Shown here: piece by piece, positions 1 through 5,334 of the stretch | Numbering within the stretch: position 1 is the stretch's first letter | Layout of the letters: each line of letters opens with the position of its first letter | DNA from: an uncultured Oscillospiraceae bacterium | GTDB lineage: Bacteria > Bacillota > Clostridia > Oscillospirales > Oscillospiraceae | DNA length: 6,334 bases | Assembly: GCA_934572445.1 (NCBI GenBank) | Contig: CAKTLD010000105.1 | Coordinates: forward strand, 1 to 6,334 | Reading direction: 5' to 3' | Made by a program: the position numbers and the translations under genes | The notes under the pieces: generated by a model | What the model was told of the DNA's origin: nothing | Seen by the model: only the letters and a program-made list of their open reading frames with translations | The model's database searches: none

Positions 1-1689
1 TCCCCCGCGCTGAGCGAGGACGAGAAAAACGAGCTCAAGGCCATCGCAAACGATGAAAAGGAGATCGAAAACCGCTTCTACGGCCCGCTCGAATTCGGCA
101 CGGCGGGTCTGCGCGGCACGATGTACACAGGTCTTCACAACATGAACCGCCACGTCATCCGCTGGGCGACACAGGGCTTTGCCAACGTCATCTGTGCTGA
201 GGGCGAGGAGGCCATGAAAAAGGGCGTCGCCATCTGCATGGACTGCCGCAACCACTCGATGGAGTTCGCGCGCGCCGCGGCCTGCGTCATGGCGGGCAAC
301 GGCATCACGGTCAAGCTCTTTGAGTCCCTGCGCCCGACGCCCGAGCTCTCGTTCGCCGTGCGCGAATACGGCTGCACGGCGGGCATCAACGTGACCGCAT
401 CGCACAATCCCAAGGAGTACAACGGTTACAAGGTCTACTGGTCGGACGGCGCACAGCTGCCGCCCCAGCACGCCGCCGCGATCGCCAGGGAGCTTGAGCA
501 CATCGACATTTTCACCGGCGTCACGTCGATGGACTTTGACGAGGCGGTGCAAAAGGGTCTCATCACGATGCTCGGCGCAGACTGCGACGAGCGCTTCATG
601 GCAAACGTCATGAGCATGGTCAACGACTATGATACCGTCAAAAAGGTTGCCGACGACTTTAAGCTTGTCTACACGCCCTTCCACGGCTGCGGCTACAAGC
701 TCGTACCCGAGGCGCTTACAAAGCTTGGCATCAAGCACCTTCTCTGCGTGCCCGAGCAGATGGTCATCGACGGCAACTTCCCCACGGTCGTTTCCCCGAA
801 CCCGGAGAATCCCGAGGGCTTCTATCTCGCCATCGACCTTGCCAAGAAGAACGACGTCGACTTTATCCTCGGCACCGACCCCGACAGCGACCGTGTGGGC
901 ATCATGGTGCGCAACCGTCAGGGCGAATTTGAGCCTGTTACCGGCAACCAGACGGGCGTTCTGCTGCTTGACTATCTCATCGGCGCGATGAAGCGCGCGG
1001 GCAAGCTGCCTGAAAACGCCGCCGCGCTCAAGACCATCGTGACGACCGAAATGGCGCGCGCCGTGGCCGAGGCGAACGGTCTTGCCTGCTACGATACCTT
1101 CACGGGCTTTAAGTTCATGGCAGAGAAGATGAATGAACTTGAAAGCGCGGGCAAGAACACCGTCATCTTCTCTTACGAGGAAAGCTATGGCTACATGCTC
1201 GGCCACTATGTGCGCGACAAGGACGCGGTCACCGCCTCGCTGCTGCTCACCGAAATGGCCGCGTGGTACTACTCCCAGGGCATGACGCTCTTTGACGCGC
1301 TCGAAGCGCTCTTTGAAAAGTACGGCTGGTACGGCGAAAAGACGCACAACCTTGTCATGCCGGGCCTGGATGGCGCGGAGAAGATGGCAAACCTGATGAA
1401 GTCCCTGCGCGAGACGCCGCCGGGCGAGATCGCGGGCGTCAAGGTCGCAACGTACAAGGATTACGCGGACGGCACCGCGCGCGACGCCGCAAGCGGCGAG
1501 GCCACGAAGATTGCGCTCTCGGGCTCGAACGTGCTGCGCTTTGAGCTCTGCGACGGCACGCACATCGTCGTGCGCCCGAGCGGCACCGAGCCGAAGATCA
1601 AGGTCTACATCCTCACCAAGGGTGCGGACGCGAGCGAGCGCGACGCAAACCTCGCCAAATACTCCGCCTGGGTCAACACCCTCGCCTGA
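1..1689 (+). CDS. Alpha-phosphohexomutase (phosphoglucomutase/phosphomannomutase family), 5' end outside window
   Basis: This cytosolic enzyme family interconverts hexose 1-phosphate and 6-phosphate, linking glycolysis to sugar-nucleotide and glycogen synthesis. All four family signatures are present in order. The phosphoserine loop TASHNP has its catalytic Ser at codon 400-402. The Mg2+-binding loop DPDSD starts at base 877. The sugar-recognition loop EESYG is at 1177-1191. The phosphate-binding loop RPSGTEPK is at 1573-1596. The frame is open from base 1, and the FGTAGLRG motif that normally lies near the N terminus is read before the ATG at 121, so that ATG is internal and the true start is off the left edge. 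The 562 visible codons match the roughly 575-580 residues of Firmicutes PgcA-type mutases, leaving about 10-20 residues missing. Substrate (glucose or mannose phosphate) cannot be decided from sequence. It ends in TGA and a strong terminator follows. Confidence 0.96.
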   Translation, partial: SPALSEDEKNELKAIANDEKEIENRFYGPLEFGTAGLRGTMYTGLHNMNRHVIRWATQGFANVICAEGEEAMKKGVAICMDCRNHSMEFARAAACVMAGNGITVKLFESLRPTPELSFAVREYGCTAGINVTASHNPKEYNGYKVYWSDGAQLPPQHAAAIARELEHIDIFTGVTSMDFDEAVQKGLITMLGADCDERFMANVMSMVNDYDTVKKVADDFKLVYTPFHGCGYKLVPEALTKLGIKHLLCVPEQMVIDGNFPTVVSPNPENPEGFYLAIDLAKKNDVDFILGTDPDSDRVGIMVRNRQGEFEPVTGNQTGVLLLDYLIGAMKRAGKLPENAAALKTIVTTEMARAVAEANGLACYDTFTGFKFMAEKMNELESAGKNTVIFSYEESYGYMLGHYVRDKDAVTASLLLTEMAAWYYSQGMTLFDALEALFEKYGWYGEKTHNLVMPGLDGAEKMANLMKSLRETPPGEIAGVKVATYKDYADGTARDAASGEATKIALSGSNVLRFELCDGTHIVVRPSGTEPKIKVYILTKGADASERDANLAKYSAWVNTLA

Positions 1690-1710
1690 TCTTCCTTATC
1701 CCAAAGCAGC

Positions 1711-1743
1711 AAAGGGCGGCGCGGATCACGCGCCGCCCTTTTT
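1711..1743 (+). terminator. Intrinsic terminator of the phosphohexomutase gene
   Basis: A perfect 13-bp GC-rich stem (AAAGGGCGGCGCG at 1711-1723 paired with 1729-1741) closes a 5-nt loop and runs into TTTTT at 1739-1743. It begins 21 nt after the mutase stop codon and lies only about 40 nt upstream of the lysO start, so it separates the two genes or attenuates read-through into lysO. Confidence 0.93.
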
Positions 1744-1783
1744 CTATCTTTGCCGCCACGCGGCGAAAGGATGGTCCCCTCTC

Positions 1784-2752
1784 ATGGCAATGCTCGCACT
1801 CTACTGGTCCATTATGATCGCCTGCTACCTTCTGGCCTCACGCCTGCGAAAGTACGCAGAAAAATTCAAATTCGTGGACAAGCTCATGTCGCTTTCCGTC
1901 TATGCGCTGGTGCTTTTGATGGGCCTGCGCATGGGCGCGGACGAGGAGGTCACGTCGAGCCTCGGCAGCATCGGTATTCAGGCGCTGCTCGTCACAGTGC
2001 TGACGGCTGCGGGCAGCATGCTTGGCGCGTTCGCTGTGCGAAAACTGCTGCACATCGACCGCCGCGCCCGTCCCGCCGGTGCAGTCGTTGACGAAGCGGA
2101 GGCATCGCACGAAAAGGCCAATATATCGGGCGCGAAAATGTCGCTGATGATCCTGCTGATGGTCGTTGTCGGGATGCTGCTCGGCGCTCTTGTCATCCGC
2201 CGCGTGTGCGCTGACCTTCCCGTCTTTCAGGCCCGCTCGGGAGACTGGCTCGTGATCGGCCTGTGTATCATGCTGGGACTTATCGGCTTTTCCATGGGGC
2301 TGGACGGCAGCATCGCGCACATTCTGCGCGGCGCAGGGCTCGGCGTCATTTTAGTCCCCATCTTCGCTGTGCTCGGCACGCTGCTCGGCGGCGTGATCTA
2401 CGCCGCGCTCTCTCCCATGACGCTGCGCGAAGGGCTCGCCATCAGCGCGGGCTTTGGCTGGTACACGATGGCCCCGAGCGTCATCGCAAGCGCTGGGCAC
2501 ACAATGGCAAGCGCGGTCTCGTTTCTGCACAATGTGCTGCGCGAGATGCTCGGCATCATCCTGCTGCCCGTCATCGCGGGCAGAATCGGCTATATCGAGG
2601 CTGTCACCATTCCCGGCACCGCCTCGACCGACGTGTGCCTGCCCATCGTCGAGCAGGTGTGCAACACCGAAACGGTGGCCTATTCGTTCTGCACGGGCGT
2701 GCTGATGACCGCCTGCTCGGCGGCGCTGGTGCCCCTTATTATGGGCGTGTGA
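1784..2752 (+). CDS. lysO: Lysine exporter, LysO family (DUF340)
   Basis: This is a predicted inner-membrane protein of 322 residues. E. coli LysO (YbjE, about 300 residues) exports L-lysine and toxic lysine analogues. About eight hydrophobic segments can be seen (roughly residues 3-19, 35-50, 61-84, 119-138, 155-171, 183-207, 252-266 and 300-320). A polar, basic stretch (about 88-117) separates the N-terminal and C-terminal halves. Recognisable family motifs are GFGWYTM at 223-229 (LysO proteins carry GFGWYSL-like text), SFLHNVLREML at 246-256, and GTASTDVCLPIVEQ at 278-291. The frame stays open upstream into the mutase gene, but homology begins at the ATG at 1784. A GAAAGG at 1765-1770 precedes it with a long 13-nt spacing; ATG 1790 is an alternative two codons in. 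No clear promoter is visible between the upstream terminator and this start. Substrate is assigned from family only. Confidence 0.88.
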   Translation: MAMLALYWSIMIACYLLASRLRKYAEKFKFVDKLMSLSVYALVLLMGLRMGADEEVTSSLGSIGIQALLVTVLTAAGSMLGAFAVRKLLHIDRRARPAGAVVDEAEASHEKANISGAKMSLMILLMVVVGMLLGALVIRRVCADLPVFQARSGDWLVIGLCIMLGLIGFSMGLDGSIAHILRGAGLGVILVPIFAVLGTLLGGVIYAALSPMTLREGLAISAGFGWYTMAPSVIASAGHTMASAVSFLHNVLREMLGIILLPVIAGRIGYIEAVTIPGTASTDVCLPIVEQVCNTETVAYSFCTGVLMTACSAALVPLIMGV

Positions 2753-2796
2753 GCGCTGCGGTGAGAGCCGAAAAAAGTTGGATTTTTAACATAATA

Positions 2797-2823
2797 AAAA
2801 GCTCTGCTTCGGCGGAGCTTTTC
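2797..2823 (+). terminator. UUCG-loop terminator after lysO (possibly bidirectional)
   Basis: AAAAGCTCTGC at 2797-2807 pairs with GCGGAGCTTTT at 2812-2822, including one G-T wobble, and closes the very stable C(TTCG)G tetraloop. The TTTT on the right serves lysO transcription on the + strand. The AAAA on the left gives a T-run on the opposite strand, so it could also back up termination of the convergent kdpE transcript. It starts 44 nt after the lysO stop. Confidence 0.9.
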
Positions 2824-2858
2824 TGTGTGCCGCGGATGCCGCGCGCCGCTCCTTGCGC

Positions 2859-2907
2859 AAAAACGCAGAAAGCTCCTGCCGTACCTCCCGGCAAGAGCCA
2901 TCTGCGT
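2859..2907 (-). terminator. Intrinsic terminator of the kdpDE transcript
   Basis: This is a long imperfect hairpin. Outer arms ACGCAGA (2863-2869) and TCTGCGT (2901-2907) enclose a 2x2 internal loop, then inner arms GCTCCTGCCG (2872-2881) and CGGCAAGAGC (2889-2898) with one mismatch and a 7-nt loop. On the - strand the structure is followed directly by a T-run (AAAAA at 2859-2863 on +), which orients it as the terminator for kdpE, about 57 nt past its stop codon. Confidence 0.8.
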
Positions 2908-2938
2908 GATCGTGTGGGGGCGCGAACGCCCTGGTATC

Positions 2939-2960
2939 ATAAGGCCCCGCGGGGCCTTAT
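2939..2960. repeat. Perfect 22-bp palindrome just downstream of kdpE
   Basis: The arm ATAAGGCCCC is followed by a central GC and its exact reverse complement, with no mismatch. It starts 4 nt beyond the kdpE stop codon. As RNA it would fold into a 9-bp stem with a CGCG loop. No T-run follows on either strand, so it is not a textbook terminator. It may protect the kdpE mRNA 3' end or act as a double-stranded protein site; the sequence alone does not decide. Confidence 0.7.
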
Positions 2961-2964
2961 CATC

Positions 2965-3672
2965 TTATTCACCCTCGAGCATCCGGTAGCCTACGCCGAT
3001 CTCCGTAAAGATATACTCCGGCGAGGCGGGATTCTTCTCGATCTTGCGGCGGATGTTCGCCATGTTGACGCGCAGGATCTGGTTGTCCGCCTTGGCCTTG
3101 GGACCCCAGATCTGCTTGATGAGATAGTCATAGGTCAGCACCTTGCCCGCGTACTTGCCGAGCAGCGCCACGATCTTGAACTCGTTGAGCGTCAGGTGGA
3201 CGTCCTGTCCGTCCACCAGAACGTGGTGCTTGTCGTAGTCGATCGTCAGGCCGCGCACGGTGAATTTTCCGGACTGCGCGATCTCGCCGTTGTCGAGCGG
3301 CGTGCGCGTGTGCCGGATGGCCGTGCGGATGCGCGCGAGCAGTTCGCTCGTGCCGAAGGGCTTTTCAATGTAATCGTCCGCGCCGAGGTCCAGCGCCGTT
3401 ACCTTATCATGCTCGTGTGTGCGCGCCGAGACCACGATGACCGGCAGATTGGACCACGAGCGCACCTCCTTGAGGATGTTCAGCCCATCCATGTCGGGCA
3501 GGCCCAGATCCAGAATAATGAGATCGGGGCAGTGGGAGGTGATCATCGAGACCGCCTCCGTGCCGGTCTGCGCGACCAGCACGTCAAAATCGTTCGCACT
3601 CAACACGGTGGAAATAAAATTGCTGATATTCTGCTCGTCCTCGACGACCAGGACCTTATCCTTCAATTTCAC
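2965..3672 (-). CDS. kdpE: KdpE-like OmpR/PhoB-family response regulator
   Basis: This is a 235-residue cytosolic transcription regulator. The receiver domain (about 5-118) shows the acidic pocket E11-D12, phosphoacceptor D55 in LIILDLGLPDMDG, the switch serine S82 in VVSAR, and K104 in IEKPF. The OmpR-type winged helix (about 135-233) carries LTLNEFKIVALL and a C-terminal TEIGVGYRM. In E. coli KdpE activates the kdpFABC potassium pump genes, but no pump genes are in this window, so the target here is unknown. The GTG at 3672 is chosen because it has a strong Shine-Dalgarno 8 nt away and puts the receiver at the usual distance. An ATG 15 codons upstream has no such support and would lengthen the protein oddly. 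It overlaps the 3' end of kdpD by 17 nt. All catalytic residues are intact. Confidence 0.92.
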   Translation of the reverse strand: MKLKDKVLVVEDEQNISNFISTVLSANDFDVLVAQTGTEAVSMITSHCPDLIILDLGLPDMDGLNILKEVRSWSNLPVIVVSARTHEHDKVTALDLGADDYIEKPFGTSELLARIRTAIRHTRTPLDNGEIAQSGKFTVRGLTIDYDKHHVLVDGQDVHLTLNEFKIVALLGKYAGKVLTYDYLIKQIWGPKAKADNQILRVNMANIRRKIEKNPASPEYIFTEIGVGYRMLEGE

Positions 3673-4738
3673 TGTTTTTGCCCTCCTCCATCGGCAAATA
3701 GAAGCGGAAGCATGCACCGCCCGTCTTCAAATTCTCTGCGGACATCGTGCCGCCGTGCGCTTTGACGATGGTGCTGCACACGGAGAGCCCGATGCCCATA
3801 TTTTTTTTCATGTCGAAATTGCTGTGGGAAACGCTGGAAAGTCCGTCGCTGAAGATCGTTGCCAGTTTTTCGTTCGGGATGCCGACGCCGTTGTCGCTGA
3901 TGGAAAAGCAGGCGTTGTCTCCCTCGCGTGAGACGCGGAAATTGATCTGTGTGATGCCGCCGCCGTGGATGACGGCGTTTTCCAGCAGGTTCATGATGAC
4001 CTGACGGATCAGCGTCGCGTCCATCGGCACCATCAGAACCTCGTCCGGCACCTCGACAGAGACGTTGACATCCGGAAAACGCTTGTGGAATTTGCTGACC
4101 GAGGCAGCCATGATCTCCTCGGCCGCCTCACAGTCCTTTTCGATGTGCGTCTGCCCGCCGCTGATGCGCGTGATGGAAAGCAGATTTTCCACCATCCGGA
4201 TCAGCCACTGCGCGTCCTCATTTACATCCTGCAGAAGCCGCCGCCGCTGCTGGGGGGAAAAGCTGTCCTCGTTCTCAAGGATCGCTGCCGTATTGCCCAC
4301 GATGCTTGTCAGCGGCGTGCGGATGTCATGCGACATCGCACGCAGCAGGTTGGCGCGCACGGCTTCCTTTTCTGTTTCGATACGCAGCTTCTCCTGCTTT
4401 TTGATCTGAGTGTTCATCGCACTGATCATGATGGAGACGGCCAGCATCGCGAGGAACGTGAGCGGATAGCCGGTGATGGTGAAGTTGAACTCCCAGTAGG
4501 GCGCGGTAAAGATGAAGTTGACGAACAGCACGCCGAAAATGGAACTGAAAATGCCCCAGAAGTAGCCCTCTGTCCAGCGCGAGATGCACGCCACCGCCAG
4601 CACGAAGATCAGATTGACGTAGCTGCCGCTCTGGTCGATCTGCCGCAGCAGTGTGCAGACTGCCGTTGCTACGGCCAGCGTGGCAGCTGTCAGAAAAAAG
4701 TCATAAAAGCTCCGGAGCTTGCCCGAGTCCTTCGCCAT
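3656..4738 (-). CDS. kdpD: KdpD-like membrane sensor histidine kinase, short form without the N-terminal KdpD domain
   Basis: This is a 360-residue membrane kinase, predicted partner of the KdpE-like regulator encoded immediately downstream. Residues about 13-106 form the DUF4118-type four-helix membrane module. A short linker follows, then a HisKA dimerisation domain with H-box MSHDIRTPLTS (phospho-acceptor H137). The ATPase domain has N-box NLLENAVIHGG (N250, N254), G1 box DNGVGIP (282-288) and G2 box GIGLSVC (315-321). All key residues are intact. E. coli KdpD is about 890 residues and carries an N-terminal KdpD domain and a USP domain ahead of the membrane module; both are absent here. 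The ATG at 4738 has AGGGGGAG 5 nt upstream and a promoter close by, so the short form is real rather than a wrong start. Short DUF4118 kinases occur in Firmicutes; the signal sensed here is unknown. Confidence 0.9.
   Translation of the reverse strand: MAKDSGKLRSFYDFFLTAATLAVATAVCTLLRQIDQSGSYVNLIFVLAVACISRWTEGYFWGIFSSIFGVLFVNFIFTAPYWEFNFTITGYPLTFLAMLAVSIMISAMNTQIKKQEKLRIETEKEAVRANLLRAMSHDIRTPLTSIVGNTAAILENEDSFSPQQRRRLLQDVNEDAQWLIRMVENLLSITRISGGQTHIEKDCEAAEEIMAASVSKFHKRFPDVNVSVEVPDEVLMVPMDATLIRQVIMNLLENAVIHGGGITQINFRVSREGDNACFSISDNGVGIPNEKLATIFSDGLSSVSHSNFDMKKNMGIGLSVCSTIVKAHGGTMSAENLKTGGACFRFYLPMEEGKNSEIEG
3681..3689 (-). promoter_or_regulatory. Shine-Dalgarno for the kdpE GTG start
   Basis: GGAGGAGGG on the - strand lies inside the last codons of kdpD and 8 nt before the GTG at 3672. 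It is the main reason for choosing that start and implies translation of kdpE coupled to kdpD. Confidence 0.8.
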
Positions 4739-4798
4739 GTTGGCTCCCCCTCTTTCCTTTCCGCGCGGCGCGTGGGTCCAGTCATATCCATTGGCGAC

Positions 4799-4807
4799 AT
4801 TATAGCA
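4799..4807 (-). promoter_or_regulatory. Extended -10 promoter for kdpDE
   Basis: On the - strand TGC-TATAAT is a perfect extended -10 element (hexamer at 4799-4804, TG extension at 4805-4807). It lies about 61 nt before the kdpD start, predicting a 5' leader of roughly 54 nt. No good -35 hexamer is found at 16-18 bp spacing; that position is occupied by a direct repeat instead. Confidence 0.75.
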
Positions 4808-4814
4808 CAGGATT

Positions 4815-4832
4815 CGCTAAATTGGCGCTAAA
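4815..4832 (-). promoter_or_regulatory. Candidate OmpR/PhoB-type operator before kdpD
   Basis: Two exact 7-bp copies of TTTAGCG (- strand, at 4826-4832 and 4815-4821) are separated by CCAA, giving an 11-bp period. They end exactly 10 bp upstream of the -10 hexamer and replace the missing -35. Tandem 7+4 bp units at this position are the layout known for Pho boxes and related OmpR-family activator sites. Binding by the adjacent KdpE-like regulator is inferred, not shown. Confidence 0.55.
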
Positions 4833-4860
4833 CATTTGCTTTTTTGCAAAATACTTTGGA

Positions 4861-4902
4861 GAACGCAAAAAGGACGGCTGCGGGGCCGTCCTTTCTGCGT
4901 TC
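4861..4902 (-). terminator. Intrinsic terminator of the oadG-like gene
   Basis: The inner stem AAAGGACGGC (4869-4878) pairs perfectly with GCCGTCCTTT (4885-4894) around a 6-nt loop. An outer stem GAACGCA (4861-4867) pairs with TGCGTTC (4896-4902) across a single mismatch. Read on the - strand, the inner stem runs into a TTTTT tract (AAAAA at 4867-4871 on +), so it terminates the oadG-like transcript about 23 nt past its stop and insulates kdpD. Confidence 0.88.
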
Positions 4903-4925
4903 AAAGGAAGAAGTGGAAATCGTAC

Positions 4926-5204
4926 TCAGATCTTACGGATATTCACGCTCGTAACATTGGCCAGGCTGAAGCCGGGCTCCTGTGCGAGTGCCGCCATAAT
5001 GGCGATACGGACCTCGTCGGTCAGGCCGTCTGCCGGAACGGCGGGAGCTGCCGGAACGGGGACGGGGGCAGCCTTGGGCGGCTCGGGCTTTTCTGTCCTG
5101 CTGAGGATCTTGCCCATCAGGATCGTCAGAAAAATGATGCAGGTCAGGCCCACGAATGTGACGCCCATACCCATAGCAACAACAAATGCGTTGGAAACTT
5201 CCAT
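4926..5204 (-). CDS. OadG-like small membrane protein (sodium-pump decarboxylase gamma-subunit type)
   Basis: This 92-residue protein has the OadG layout: a short N terminus, one strong transmembrane helix (about 7-34, starting with FVVAMGMGVTFVGL, like the GMGVVF motif of the family), a Pro/Ala-rich linker (about 40-58), and a short C-terminal segment (60-92) containing DEVRIAIMAALA and ending SVNIRKI. OadG subunits hold together membrane biotin-dependent decarboxylases that export Na+ while decarboxylating oxaloacetate or methylmalonyl-CoA. The alpha, beta and biotin-carrier subunits are not in this window; the gene stands alone between its own promoter and terminator. AAAGGAG lies 12 nt upstream of the ATG, a long spacing, but no other in-frame start lies closer. 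Family assignment rests on architecture and motif resemblance in a short protein, so moderate confidence; partner enzyme unknown. Confidence 0.7.
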   Translation of the reverse strand: MEVSNAFVVAMGMGVTFVGLTCIIFLTILMGKILSRTEKPEPPKAAPVPVPAAPAVPADGLTDEVRIAIMAALAQEPGFSLANVTSVNIRKI

Positions 5205-5239
5205 CTTACGGGTTCGCTCCTTTTATGTATTCTGCCGCA

Positions 5240-5268
5240 ATTATAGTCGCCCGTTTTTCGCATATCAA
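5240..5268 (-). promoter_or_regulatory. Sigma-70-type promoter of the oadG-like gene
   Basis: On the - strand TTGATA (5263-5268) and TATAAT (5240-5245) are separated by exactly 17 bp: five of six and six of six matches to the housekeeping consensus. It lies 35 bp upstream of the start codon and gives a leader of about 28 nt. It makes the gene transcriptionally independent of trmO. Confidence 0.88.
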
Positions 5269-5281
5269 CCGCTTTGCCTGC

Positions 5282-5334
5282 CCTTTAACGCGCCTTTAGC
5301 GCCGCCTTCTTTTCCTTTAACGCCTTCTTTACCG
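5282..5334 (+). repeat. Array of TTTARCG units upstream of the oadG-like promoter
   Basis: CCTTTAACGC (5282-5291), CCTTTAGCGC (5293-5302), CCTTTAACGC (5314-5323) and a weaker CTTTACCG (5327-5334) lie in the same orientation. The TTTA cores start at 5284, 5295, 5316 and 5328, that is 11, 21 and 12 bp apart, all on one face of the helix. The core matches the TTTAGCG pair before kdpD. The array sits 13 bp upstream of the -35 and its last unit overlaps the trmO stop codon. A CGCCTTCTTT duplication (5303-5312, 5321-5330) is embedded, so local duplication may explain part of it. Confidence 0.55.

Noticed and set aside
1511..1783. Upstream open frame that would extend LysO into the mutase gene
   Set aside because: It is the out-of-frame shadow of the mutase 3' end and the terminator; it has Ser/Arg-rich low-complexity text and no membrane character. 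LysO similarity starts at the ATG at 1784.
1690..1783. Possible lysine riboswitch before lysO
   Set aside because: The gap is under 100 nt and mostly one simple terminator hairpin, far too short and simple for the multi-helix lysine aptamer.
3673..3717. ATG start 15 codons upstream for KdpE
   Set aside because: It lies deeper inside kdpD, lacks a Shine-Dalgarno at proper spacing, and would add a non-conserved leader before the receiver domain; the GTG at 3672 is better supported.
2263..3765. Long + strand open frame of 500 codons
   Set aside because: It crosses lysO in another frame, two terminators and the antisense of kdpE. Its His/Arg-rich text is typical of a GC-rich shadow frame.
3965..4831. 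288-codon + strand open frame antisense to kdpD
   Set aside because: Mirror of the GC-rich kdpD codons, with Arg/His/Asp-rich composition and no domain; the - strand reading has all histidine-kinase boxes.
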